Positions 57,001-64,000 of a DNA stretch of 64,000 nucleotides are shown in pieces (the stretch's first letter is position 1; the number at the start of each line of letters is the position of its first letter). The notes under the pieces are model-generated. The model was not told where the DNA came from. It made no database searches and saw only the letters and a list, made by a program, of their open reading frames with translations. The translations under genes were made by a program, and so were the position numbers. Where the stretch lies: contig NC_092672.1 of NCBI RefSeq assembly GCF_964355755.1, forward strand, positions 29,444,501 to 29,508,500, read 5' to 3'. This DNA is from Antedon mediterranea. Its lineage: Eukaryota; Echinodermata; Crinoidea; Comatulida; Antedonidae.

Positions 57001-60000
57001 GCCTAGCCTGGTGTTAGCCACTTTGGTGTACCACCCGCCATGCTGATGTTCCACCCGCCATGCTGATGTTAATATGACAATAGATTTATTCCATTAGTAA
57101 TTTGTCAAAATTATTACTTTCGTTTACCATGTGATTGATTGGGTTTATTTTTGAAAAAAATGAAATTTATACTTTTGACCCTTGGACTGTAGTCTCTTAA
57201 ATTTACACCCAACATACTTGGAATTAAGAAAATAGAAATAATTAAAATATATAGTTCAAAACATATTTTGAGAAATGTATTTGTTTCTCAATGTATTTAT
57301 GTAATCATGATGAGCAGCTAATTATGTGATTATTCGTAACTAGGTATTAAAGTAAGTCCATTTTTCTAAATTCTTGATCGCACCAGATGTAATTTAGTCA
57401 AATTTCACTGGTTACTTGACCAAAAAGTAAAATCCATCAACTATTCTAACACAGATAATCAAGTTTTGATATTTTTGTCTGAAAATTCCAGCAAAAGTAT
57501 GTATGACATGCCAGGTGTGCCAAAATCTTTTACCAATGTTAAGCATAAATTTAAAAGAATTATTGACTTTGTTGTATGCTTTATATAGCACGTCAGATCT
57601 ATATCAGAAATAAGTAATTTTGCATGAAAATTATTATTAATCAATGTAGTCTGTAAGATGACACACCCGCTGCGTTTATTGTCGGTAGCCTAGAGGAAAG
57701 ATGCAGCGAAATCGCATGTATTGTTACCGGTAATTACTACTACAGTACTACCGACTGAACACTTTGCTGTTACAGACGTACTATGTTAATTAAAATGTAA
57801 CATCACTTAACTGTATATATGAACTGTTTTATAAGTTGTTTTGTGACTGTGTAATTTGGTAGTAGTCACTCTCATACTGTAGGCCTACATTTAAAAGTAA
57901 CACATCCAAATGCCAACTTCAAGTCAATGGCTACCAGATGTCTCTGTGAGACGGTTATTTGAACCAGTACCAGTACCAGTACTTGATACAATCATAAGGT
58001 GTGAACAAGCCTTAGTAATTTGTACTTCACCTCAAATGCAATGAATATGAGTAGCCTACACACAGTGTGAACATACTGTTAGTTGTTCTTCACTTGAAAT
58101 TCAAAGATTCTGAATACTACAGTGTGAACATAGCTAATAGTTTTACTTCACCTGAAATTCAAAGACTCTGAATACTACAGTGTGAACATAGCCTTAGTTT
58201 TACTTCACCTGAAATTCAAAGACAATGAATACTACAGTGTGAACATAGCCTATAGTATTACTTCACTTCAAATTGAAAGACTATAAAAACAAGAATATTT
58301 TTCATTTCTTAAATCCTACTGCAAACAATCAAGCACTGATGCTTAAAAATTGAATTTTTATTCACAATACATTACACTGAAAATCTATACAATCCAAATA
58401 TAAATCGGTGTTAAGTTTAAAAATTAAGAATAGGCTCAATTTGTTATAGAATTTTCTTTTACTTTAGATAGTTGTTTTCAGGTACAGGTAATTGGAGTCC
58501 AAACCAGTCTACATACCAATAGACGTCAGTATGGTTTTTAATTATTCAGAAATTAAAAAATTTCTCTACCTGATTGTACAACTTTTGTTTGTGTTGTTTG
58601 CTTCAGTGGTCACCCCCTTGTTTTTGATTTTTCATTTGACTTGGTTTTCATTCTCCGGAGTCTATAAGACAATACAAACACTGTCTCGTAGAGTTTTTGG
58701 GAGCAAATTACCCGCAAACAAGCACAAAAGCTACACAATGAGGTGAATGAGGTATTGTTTTTAATTTTAACAATTGAGAAATGTTTGGTTTAATTTGGCG
58801 TGATACTCTATATAAAGAGGTTGTAATAGTTGCCTGTTGTCTGGTTATGATTAGGCTTTAATTGAAATGTTCCCTTTATAGGATTGTTTAGACTCCATAA
58901 GGCACAATATTAACAGTGTGTGGTTGTTTTTCTTTATTTAATTATGTCTGTCTTATAGTAGACATATTGCCTCGTCTATATCATGAGTATTACTTATTTC
59001 CACCTTTGAAAAAAAACCATTGTGTTTTTTTATTTATTAAAAAAACGCTGTCAGAATACATAACTACTGTATCGCTGGGTGAAGCACTGTGCCAATTTGC
59101 TTGTTTGTGATTTTGATCTATTCTTTGCGCCAATAACTGTGTTCCAAAAACCTAATTTTACACAATAGTGCTTGTATCATTTGAAATAATAAGTGGATCA
59201 TAGGAATGGGGTTGTGGTGTGGGGTGTTTGGATTTGGCTCTGGATTATGGATTTCTAGATTTTGACATGTACAATACGAAAGATAGATTAAGTTTAACAC
59301 TCAATTTTGCAAACCTCTGGCTGGCACATCCCGTTTTCCTTTAAAATCCAAGATCATTGGAATTGGATACAAATTTAAGTCTTTTTAACAATCCATTGTA
59401 CAGTCTATGTTAGACAGACTTCATCAGTATTTTAAATGCTTGGGTGGCTAGGAATAGAATACTAATTGACCATACCCAACAGTAATATAATGATTTCTGC
59501 ATCATTCAGGAAATTACCTCCTGTTTAAATACTTTTTGACAGGAGCCTAGGGGTCTACTTTGGCAGGGAAGATTTAATGCTTATTTCATTTGGCTGACCA
59601 CAGTCTAGGATAGTGATAACAGGTGGAATAATTTATTTAGTATTATGATAGTGAATTTTATTTTAGAAAAAGTTCTCTACTACAGTATATACTTTGTTGT
59701 ATTTTTACCATGTTTCATTAATTCAAATTTGCAAGAATCCATCTTTATTTCTAACATGTTTCATTACAAATTTGTAATTGCAAGAATCGGTGTGCCAGCA
59801 CTCGTGCTTTGGCCTGAAAGATTCCCATTTTTTTGTTGGCGCTTCTCCTATTTTTTTCAACTTCAGTCGTTGGTTGTTGGCAATGACAACCTCTTAGGCA
59901 ATGTTATCTAAAAGATTCATTAGTTCTAGCTAAACATTACAGGTAAATGTATTCCTACAGAACTCAATTCCATATCTTTGAGATTCAAATCATCAGTGTA

Positions 60001-62729
60001 ATTGACGATTAGAATTAAATGTTAAAATCTAAGCCTTTATTGAATGTCTTTAGTTCTCCCGATTGAATTGGCCGCAAACTAAATACAAAAACTAAACAAT
60101 TCAGTAGTATAAGTAAATGTATTCCTTCATTAAGAATTCCATGCATCGTTATTTTAGAGATTCACATTTTCATATCGACGATTAGAATTAAAATGCTGAA
60201 CTAAGCACTTAATTGAATGCCTTTCATTTCAGCCGATTCTTTGTATTACTGTATGTATCTAAAATAAAAATATTAAATTAGTATTTCAGAAATAGTAGAT
60301 ACAGCTATATATAGCACTACTGTATGTTATTCCCTCTTATTTCATGGCATATATAACGTGCTTAAAGACCCATTTACACTAGGATGATAACAATCGACGA
60401 TAAATAGACAAATGGGCATTTAAAAAAATTAAAACAAAAGAATTTAGAAAGGTTTTGTATCTAGAACTATAGGATAATCATTTATGCTATCTTTGATAAA
60501 ATAATATTTTTAAAATTCCAATCAAAAGACGTCATGATAAATAAAAACAATGAAATCGTTGTATTGTCACGATATTACTGCTTTTACTATAAATCATGAC
60601 ATCATTTGATTGGACGTGTGAAAATATCATTTTCATCAAAGGAAGCATAGATGGTTATTCTATAGTTCTAGAATGAAAAGTCTTTAAATTTCTTTTGTTT
60701 TATGTATGAAAAATGCACTATTTGTCTATTTATCGTTGATCTTTAACGTCTTAGTGTAAACGGGCCTTTACACATCAAAATTATTCTACTGCAGTTACTG
60801 CAGAACTTCTTTTTAAACTAAATTTAGATATATATATAATATAGACGTAGGTCTATTCTGCAGTGGCAGTCAGTACTGTATTGACAACTTAACAATTATT
60901 AAATTGTTGTGATTGTATGTCTGGCATTTTAAATACAAACCATCCATAGCTTAAAGTGAATACAGTAGGTGACACTGCATAGTTTCCCAACTTGTTGTTT
61001 TATTCAAAAATGAAAAAAAGATATTTTATGGAGTGTGTTTTCTAGTTTTACAATTGGTAATATTATTATTGTTGTACCACCAGATTTAACCCTGAACTGA
61101 ACCCTGCCATAGCACTTGTTTAATCTTCTGTCCATTTATTCCACAATTGTTAATAAAATCCATACAAAGTAGACCCAATAGAACTCAGGTGTAAACTTCC
61201 CCTCTGACTATCACACTGGTTAGCTGCTAAATCATATATTTCAGCCTAGGCCAAGCACCTACCAAATTAAAATATTTTATTACTGTGAGCTGTTTCACTT
61301 AGATTTATTGGTCTATCAAAATATTTTAATATTTCCAAAACAAGTTTAATGAGAGTTTTTATCATCTGTTCTCCTAAGTATTAATGATTTATTTATGTAT
61401 TTCCATTGCAATGGTGGTCCATCTTTATTTAGGGTCTGTTTCCACTTTTATTTTTAGAAATATAGATACATTTTTTGGCAGCAGAAATGATACTTAAATA
61501 CCATATTTCACACTAAATTGTTCATGGATTTGATACTGTAATAAATTATATTTGGCAGGATTCCATATTTTGCAGATGCCATTTTATTTACCTTAAAATT
61601 GTCTAAATTTCATAATTAAATAAGTGCATTTTTGCCTAAATCCTTTACCGGTATTTATTTTTATTATCCCATAATGCATTTGTTTCCCTTTATCGCATGA
61701 TGTGATGATATTGCAATTCTTTTGTGATAATGCATTTACTGTATGTACCTATCATGATGCAAATTCTCTCTTTTCCCATGATGCATTTATATTCCTTACC
61801 CCAAATGATGCATTTATTTTAACTTCCCAAAATGCATATATTTTCCACATCCCATGATGCAATTATTTTCCACATCCCATGATGCATATATTTTATCGTC
61901 CCAAAATGCATATTTTCCACATCCCATGATACAATTATTTTCCACATCCCATAATGCAATAATTTTCTTCATCCCATGATACATTATCTAATATCCATGT
62001 AATGTTTCCAACAAATAATAAACGCATCTTCTATTTGATGAGTTGCGTGTTTGTTCATTAGTCGCTCTTCAATCACCACTTTACATCAAACACACATTAA
62101 TGAACCATTGTTTACATTTATGGGAGTGGAGCGAAGACAGTAGAATTGTAGCCATTAACCTGTTCAGATTTTGCGTACACTGTTGTTGCGAAAGTTTTTC
62201 AAAACGAATTACAATTCCGTGTTGATAATTTCTGCGTAAAAGATAGATTTTGGATGTGCTGTGATTTTATCTGATTGTTGATTTTTGTGAGAGAAATTTT
62301 GTGAGACAGTGAAGTTTAAAAAATGTACGTGTATTTTCTTAAATTTAATGTTTGTGATTTAAAACTACAATAGATTGTTTTACATTGTTTCTGCGACTAC
62401 ACCATACCTGAATAGTATTGGAACTAATGTGAAGCTATCACTACAGTGTTTTGTTTGTGAGCATGCTCAATCGTTTATTTGATAGTCTTTGATGGAGTGA
62501 TATTTCAACGTTCTTATTGTGATTTGAATGTATTTCAAAATCACTTTTAAAATTACAAAATCATTAATAATGTTCAATTTTTGTTACAAACTATCGCAAT
62601 TTTTATCTTTTTAGTTACACGTACAAAACGTGACCATAGAAGCGGACATGGCTACGAGAGTTCGTCAACCTTGATGAGTAGTGATATTGAATCTACAAGC
62701 TATTGTGGTACAACAGATGATGACAGCAG
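14929..62729 (+). CDS. DVL: Dishevelled (5' part, 6 coding exons)
   Basis: Dishevelled is the cytoplasmic hub that passes Frizzled signals to beta-catenin and planar-polarity branches. Exons: 14929-15089, 22044-22113, 30232-30350, 38376-38446, 49417-49458, 62615-62729. They join in frame to 192 residues plus two bases. Residues 1-77 form a complete DIX domain (start [20 protein letters not shown], end [11 protein letters not shown]), the head-to-tail polymerisation module. The linker then carries the family blocks [23 protein letters not shown], an Arg-rich stretch and [17 protein letters not shown]. The start ATG is in good context (GAAATGG) and an in-frame TGA at 14896-14898 lies just upstream. 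PDZ, DEP and C-terminal exons are beyond the window. Introns are 6954, 8118, 8025, 10970 and 13156 bp. No paralogue assignment is implied; invertebrates usually have a single copy. Confidence 0.95.
16180..16900. repeat. TACTGTA/TACAGTA-rich stretch
   Basis: The palindrome-forming words TACTGTA, TACAGTA and GTACAGTAC recur every few tens of bases, often fused as CTGTACAGTACTGTA. The same words are scattered through the DVL introns at lower density. Confidence 0.6.
16939..18155. mobile_element. hAT-like non-autonomous transposon, 1.2 kb
   Basis: Inverted ends AGACCTTGATTTA and TAAATCAAGGTCT are flanked by the exact 8-bp duplication GACACATC (16931-16938, 18156-18163), the hAT signature. Subterminal hairpins include GGAGCGCC repeats near the left end and a 15-bp stem AATGGCTCTCCTCAA at 18086-18119. 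The uninterrupted paralogue at 18339-18420 shows the empty site. No transposase ORF was found. Confidence 0.85.
18339..18420. repeat. Intact paralogue of the hAT target repeat
   Basis: CGTTAAACATGTTTTCTGCC, GACGACACATCCTACTG and GACCTGAGTTGGTCTTTAG match the two halves now at 16903-16938 and 18156-18200. It therefore represents the pre-insertion sequence. Confidence 0.75.
19291..19620 (+). mobile_element. tRNA-derived SINE, full-length copy
   Basis: The same family as 8114-8436 and very similar, with A box TGGCCGAGCGG, box-B-like GGTTTGAGAC, the CGGATAAGGACTATAAACCG core and a TTCAATCAA-rich tail. Its 3' part is included in a tandem duplication. Confidence 0.88.
19481..19950. repeat. Perfect 235-bp tandem duplication
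   Basis: 19481-19715 and 19716-19950 appear identical by eye over 235 bp. The unit begins TCTTTCGAGATGAGTAGGGG inside the SINE and ends ...TCTAATTTAATG in unique sequence. A further TCT continues after the second copy. Confidence 0.9.
22044..22113 (+). CDS. DVL: DVL coding exon 2, end of DIX
   Basis: The acceptor is GCTTTTAG and the donor GTAAGT. It encodes [20 protein letters not shown] followed by ISW, the highly conserved C-terminal strands of the DIX domain, including the VVKEE surface used in DIX-DIX contacts. Confidence 0.95.
22811..22930. mobile_element. Partial hairpin MITE
   Basis: AAGCACTGTCTACACTATCA and the TATGGACATTATGATTTCAC and CCATATTTGGGCATATCAC segments match the family at 6927 and 13473. 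The right arm is missing. Confidence 0.65.
23601..24352. repeat. 750-bp foldback (inverted duplication of a tandem pair)
   Basis: Two direct copies of a ~180-bp unit (GCAAACCTCCAAAAAA, AACCAACATAAAAGTGATTG, TACTGTTAACTACTTATTTT) fill the left half. Two inverted copies fill the right half. The outer ends are TATTGCTAAACACCGCAAAC and its complement, and the centre is near 23977. A diverged copy lies at 35828-36150. Confidence 0.88.
24467..25396. repeat. Minisatellite, 31-bp unit with higher-order structure
   Basis: The unit TAGTTTGCTGTGTGAACATA plus GCCTTATCCTG occurs about 30 times. Variants with TGATGTGTGAACATACTGTA recur at intervals near 170-200 bp, showing multi-unit duplication. Confidence 0.92.
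26445..26960. repeat. Three diverged tandem copies, about 190 bp
   Basis: Each copy contains AT-rich sequence with CTTTTTATT, a GATTAAAAA core, GGTGGTGTTGGAAGGCC-like sequence and TATGGGTTAAGTTTTTA. The third copy is broken at its TTTTA by the Harbinger-like element. Confidence 0.75.
26961..27931. mobile_element. PIF/Harbinger-like transposon remnant, 971 bp
   Basis: Ends GGGTATGTTCAGACCTACGG and its complement (about 30 bp exact from GTTCAGACC to TTTCGTAT) are flanked by TTA at 26958-26960 and 27932-27934. The TTA duplication and GGG..TGTTC ends are typical of Harbinger/Tourist elements. It carries a minus-strand Myb/SANT-like ORF at 27358-27570. Confidence 0.8.
27358..27570 (-). pseudogene. 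Myb/SANT-like DNA-binding fragment of the Harbinger element
   Basis: A 70-codon frame begins [20 protein letters not shown] and then [10 protein letters not shown]. Trp-spaced helices with an acidic W-x-E-x-E start resemble the Myb/SANT-like domain of the second protein of PIF/Harbinger transposons. The domain stops early (later residues lose similarity) and no DDE nuclease is present, so it is a remnant. Confidence 0.6.
28085..28263. mobile_element. 179-bp MITE flanked by TTAA
   Basis: Ends GCTTGATTCCCACTAGCGAC and TAGTGGGAACCACGC are imperfect inverted repeats, with TTAA at 28081-28084 and 28264-28267. TTAA duplication suggests a piggyBac-type source. Confidence 0.72.
30232..30350 (+). CDS. 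DVL: DVL coding exon 3, conserved linker
   Basis: The acceptor is TTATTTTCAG and the donor GTAAGT. It encodes [20 protein letters not shown] and the family-diagnostic [14 protein letters not shown]. It ends in phase 2 within a His codon. Confidence 0.95.
30461..30645 (+). mobile_element. Decayed tRNA-derived SINE
   Basis: GAATGAGTGGCCAAGACAGT, GGGGTTCAAGCCTC, GATCGGATAAGG and CATCTTTCGAGACGAGTA keep the order of the family copies at 8114 and 19291, with deletions and substitutions. It starts 110 bp after a DVL exon. Confidence 0.75.
31250..32655. repeat. 67-bp satellite-like array with dimeric order
   Basis: About 20 monomers of CTCTGCCATCCACTACTAGT plus AGGTCAACTACATCTGAAAT and CCTTAGCCCTCTAATAGTCT. 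Two types alternate: CTAGTAGGTCAACTACATC with CCTTAGCCC, and CTTGTAGGTCAAGTAGATC with CCTAAGCCT. This gives a 134-bp period. Single inverted relatives flank it at 31013-31070 and 32669-32705. Confidence 0.95.
34514..34738. repeat. 75-bp unit in three tandem copies
   Basis: ACAATAGGTCATATTTACCT starts at 34514, 34589 and 34664. The copies are nearly identical. As 75 is a multiple of three, a minus-strand frame stays open across it. Confidence 0.93.
35828..36150. repeat. Foldback-family fragment with nested insertion
   Basis: TGGGGTTAACTACTTATTAT and AAAACATCATTTTTG match the foldback unit of 23601-24352. Between them lies 35924-36057, CTGGCCCGGAAACC... to GTAAAGCACCTAGAGGGGTC and CTCTATATAAATATTG, a retroposon-like 3' end bordered by TATTATT on both sides. 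Confidence 0.7.
36948..37066. mobile_element. Short pogo-like MITE fragment
   Basis: TAGTAGAGCCTCTATAGGGG and AGTGTCCCCTTAATATGAAT correspond to the ends of the 10658-11053 element with a short centre. Confidence 0.5.
37735..38105. repeat. 185-bp tandem duplication
   Basis: GTGTGGGAGGGAAAAAGCTA (37735) and GTGTGGGTGAGAAAAAGCTA (37920) each run to GTACTGTAAATCCATG with minor changes. The copies are adjacent. Confidence 0.92.
38376..38446 (+). CDS. DVL: DVL coding exon 4
   Basis: The acceptor is ATCTTGCAG and the donor GTAAGC. It encodes [20 protein letters not shown] followed by SRR, matching the TETESVVS block of vertebrate Dishevelled. It ends in phase 1. Confidence 0.92.
40191..42168. repeat. 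Dispersed TGTCAAA-n-AACGCACG motif cluster
   Basis: TGTCAAAAACTAACGCACGC and variants (CTGTCAAAAATATAACGCAC, TGTCAAACTAACACACGCAA) occur on the + strand at 40191, 40356, 41761, 41791 and 42147. They occur on the minus strand at about 40595, 40624 and 40801. Opposed copies suggest one or more decayed terminal-repeat elements. Confidence 0.7.
44519..45988. mobile_element. TA-flanked non-autonomous transposon, 1.47 kb
   Basis: Ends CTGCAACATTTG and CAAATGTTGCAG are bordered by TA (44517-44518, 45989-45990). Both subterminal regions are packed with CTACGCGTAG and TACGCCACGC-type palindromic words. No transposase frame is visible, and the interior is partly unique. Confidence 0.75.
47455..47905. 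repeat. Degenerate ATC/CAT-rich tract
   Basis: CATCATCAATATC-type words repeat with many interruptions, on a C/T/A strand with few G. A long ORF across it is a composition effect. Confidence 0.85.
48800..48975. repeat. Short tandem repeat, about 17-bp unit
   Basis: ATTCAGGGGACATCCCT occurs about ten times, with CAGGTGCATCCCT and ATTTAGGGGACACCCC variants toward the end. Confidence 0.88.
49417..49458 (+). CDS. DVL: DVL coding exon 5 (42-nt microexon)
   Basis: The acceptor is TACTTATAG and the donor GTAAGT. It encodes [14 protein letters not shown], an Arg-rich stretch found at this position in other Dishevelled proteins. It is in phase 1 at both ends, so skipping keeps the frame. The alternative acceptor at 49420 would shift the frame. 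It sits 9 bp from a strong hairpin in the following intron. Confidence 0.85.
49468..49594. repeat. Hairpin next to the DVL microexon
   Basis: GTCTGGCC...CTGTACATATAAAAAGCTAGAGTAC (49468-49506) pairs with GTACTCTAGCTTTTGTATGT and on to GGCCAAAGAC (ending 49594), around a 47-base loop. It starts 9 bases after the exon 5 donor site. It may be a small MITE. Confidence 0.75.
50488..50515. repeat. 28-bp palindrome
   Basis: CAGGGAGATGTAA is followed by AA and its exact complement: a 13-bp perfect stem. It could be two transposon ends joined (CAGGG start), but there is no proof. Confidence 0.75.
51027..51175. mobile_element. 149-bp hairpin MITE
   Basis: Ends AAGCCAATTTTCCACTAAGT and CACCTAGTGAAAAAACGGCTT are inverted with mismatches. 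The inner arms GCATGCGTATTC and TACGCATGCGTATAAG also pair. Confidence 0.6.
52190..52820. repeat. Diverged tandem repeat, about 175-180 bp
   Basis: Blocks opening with (AACTAATTTGCAT) near 52190, 52348, 52520 and 52696 are followed by CATCACCTGNNNTTAGGA-like, GTCATCTG, AGATCAAGC and TCAATTGGT segments. The last two copies are the clearest. Confidence 0.7.
54540..54745. other. CpG-containing, G+C-richer patch
   Basis: Unlike its AT-rich surroundings it has many CG dinucleotides (TTCGCCGTG, CCCGGCCG, GCGTTGCGAC, TTCGCGAATGAACG). No element ends or family protein were recognised. It could be an internal regulatory region or old transposon sequence. Confidence 0.35.
54978..55152. mobile_element. 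Short hAT-like MITE
   Basis: CAGGCATGGATTTAGGCAGG at the left and CTGGATCCGCCCCTG at the right are diverged inverted repeats. C-runs (54996-55009) and CCCCACCCCC lie inside. AAAGC flanks both sides (54973-54977, 55153-55157). Confidence 0.6.
55554..55709. mobile_element. Hairpin MITE (GTCTACACTATCA family)
   Basis: AGCTCTGTCTACACTATCAT and the inverted AAGTTTGATAGTGAGGT enclose TGTCCATATATGGGCACATC, matching the copies at 6927 and 13473. Confidence 0.75.
58020..58275. repeat. Tandem repeat, about 58-bp unit
   Basis: ACTTCACCTGAAATTCAAAG, then GAATACTACAGTGTGAACAT and AGCCTTAGTTTT, in four to five copies. Confidence 0.88.
60365..60768. mobile_element. 404-bp full-length foldback MITE
   Basis: The left half (AAGACCCATTTACACTAGGA, CGACGATAAATAGACAAATG, AGAACTATAGGATAATCATT) is complementary to the right half (ending TTAGTGTAAACGGGCCTT) nearly to the centre. 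TA flanks both sides (60363-60364, 60769-60770). Confidence 0.82.
61660..61990. repeat. Tandem repeat around ATGCAT, about 20-bp unit
   Basis: CCCATGATGCATTTATTTTC-like units with CACATCCCATGATGCAAT variants, about 15 copies, degenerate. Confidence 0.88.
62615..62729 (+). CDS. DVL: DVL coding exon 6
   Basis: The acceptor is ATCTTTTTAG and the donor GTAAAC. It encodes [20 protein letters not shown] followed by [27 protein letters not shown] and the acidic ESTS region are hallmarks of the Dishevelled linker before the basic/PDZ part. It ends in phase 2 at the last exon in the window. Confidence 0.93.
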
Positions 62730-63547
62730 GTAAACTAAACAATAAATAGTGCAATTTATTTTTTTTTTACACATTTTAAACTGTAAAGTTACATGAACAT
62801 TACATCATGAAAATAGGGTTAGTATTCTTTTTTTCTGTAGCCTTCCATACATTGATTTGACAAGCCAAATGTCGAGTTACAATTTTACTTTATTTTTACG
62901 TACAGTTTCTCTCATTTGAGAGTTGGTATACAAGTTTTAGTTACAATGTACTTGAAAATTGTAAACTTAAGTATGGTTAACTTTTGACCATTGTTGACCG
63001 TGGTACAGTATGTTCTACTGAGCAAGCAGTAGCTAGTAAAATGGTAGCCAACATTGATTTACAGTTAGTCAGCGACTTGGGGTTAATTTGAATTATTAAG
63101 TCCAGTGCATTTGCTTTCAACCTAATACTGTAAAGATACGTTCTTATTCAAAGTTGTTCGTTTAGAAAATTATATTTTTAGAAAATATATATGTGTGGCC
63201 AAAGTTTATTAGTAACAAGTTACCGTATCAATATTAACTCTACTAAAATATTTCCATGATTGGAAATTGTAATGTTGCGTTTTGCGAACTAAACCGTGAA
63301 GATCTTCCAATCATTCTACGTCTAGAGTTACGTCTTGAGCGTTGGAATATGTGTTCGCGCAATTAATGCATCATGTTTCAGTTTATCTTTTATGTTAATC
63401 ATGAAATGTATGTCAGTTGAAGCATTATAGGTTTAATAGTAATTATGATAATTGCGTTCTTGGTTCCAGAAATTCATTTCAGCAGAAATATAAATTATTA
63501 GATGCAAATTGATGTTAAATTAATTTAATAGATTAGTTTGTGTCGGT

Positions 63548-63841
63548 AAATTTTGCTCATATAATAAGTGACCTAGTGAATTTGATGCCTACAGTAGCGT
63601 ACCTGGATAAACTGAAATTGGCCTATTTTTCTTTTAGAACATCACTAAAACTTGAATATACATAAAAACAACCCTATCAGACAATGGTGCAATCCAAATT
63701 TTGCTCATACTATTAGTGACCTACTGTAGTCTGTTTTATGCCTAGCTTACCTGGATAAACCAAATTGGCCTATTTCTCTTTAGAAGAGCACTTTACAACT
63801 TACTGTAATACACATAAAAACAACAGACAATGGTACAGCCT
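63548..63841. repeat. Tandem duplication, 148-bp period
   Basis: AAATTTTGCTCATATAATAA (63548) and AAATTTTGCTCATACTATTA (63696) each continue through TACCTGGATAAAC, TTGGCCTATTTCTCTTTAGA and CAGACAATGGT with about 10-15% divergence. Confidence 0.88.
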
Positions 63842-63877
63842 AAATGCTATGAAATTGAAATAGGAGGATGACTAAAA

Positions 63878-63960
63878 TACCGTATATTTCGGTGTATAAG
63901 TCGCACTTTTGACACGCAAATTTGACCTCCAAATTAAGGGTGCGTCTTATACACCGAACA
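63878..63960. mobile_element. Hairpin-type transposon end
   Basis: TACCGTATATTTCGGTGTAT AAGTCGCA and GGTGCGTCTTATACACCGAA are inverted. This CGTATATTTCGGTGTATAAG pattern resembles the ends of a DNA-transposon family common in animal genomes. The element may run past 64000 or be a solo hairpin. Confidence 0.6.
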
Positions 63961-64000
63961 TAAATGCCTCACCACACAGATTGTACATAGGCTTAGGCCT

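Larger units (their letters stand above)
49459..62614 (+). other. DVL intron 5
   Basis: A 13156-bp intron, the longest here. It holds a hairpin (49468-49594), a short palindrome (50488-50515), MITEs (51027, 54978, 55554, 60365), tandem repeats (52190, 58020, 61660) and a CpG-containing patch (54540-54745). TTTGTTTGTGAGCATGCTCA-type sequence occurs at 50240 and 62452. Other parts show no gene. Confidence 0.8.
62730..64000 (+). other. DVL intron 6 (start)
   Basis: Continues beyond the window. It holds a 148-bp-period duplication (63548-63841) and a transposon end (63878-63960). Nothing was recognised in 62730-63540. Confidence 0.8.

Overview
This is AT-rich animal nuclear DNA (roughly one third G+C) carrying the 3' part of one gene and the 5' part of the next, both on the + strand with spliced GT-AG exons. 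Proteins, intron-rich structure and repeat content (tRNA-headed and 5S-derived SINEs, many MITEs, frequent palindromic words such as TAGGCCTA and TACTGTA) suggest an invertebrate deuterostome, plausibly an echinoderm. The species cannot be fixed from the window.

Layout. (1) 47-10451: the last 12 coding exons of a Mind bomb E3 ubiquitin ligase, closest to MIB2: 642 residues of ankyrin repeats, a Ser-rich linker and three complete RING fingers. The N-terminal MIB/HERC2 and ZZ regions lie upstream of the window. (2) 10452-14806: about 4.4 kb between the genes, mostly DNA-transposon remnants (a pogo-like element split by a SINE, an 841-bp element with perfect 42-bp terminal inverted repeats, a TA-flanked MITE family, a hairpin MITE with a nested insertion). 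(3) 14929-62729: the first six coding exons of Dishevelled (DVL): a complete DIX domain plus the conserved linker. Introns are 7 to 13 kb, and the PDZ and DEP exons lie beyond the window. (4) The DVL introns hold nearly all the remaining structure: hAT-like, Harbinger-like and TTAA-flanked elements, a 750-bp foldback, two large minisatellites, several tandem duplications and scattered SINEs.

Mind bomb acts in Notch-ligand endocytosis and Dishevelled in Wnt and planar polarity signalling. They share no known operon-like regulation. Their linkage is notable because human DVL1 and MIB2 both lie in 1p36.33. No independent gene nested in the DVL introns could be supported; three short ORFs are flagged as weak candidates. 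No CRISPR array, functional RNA gene or wholly new system was recognised. The best leads are the conserved linkage, a symmetric cassette exon in MIB2 with a 14-3-3-type motif, a DVL microexon beside a strong hairpin, an overlapping upstream ORF at the DVL start, and transposons whose empty sites can be read from paralogous repeats in the same window.
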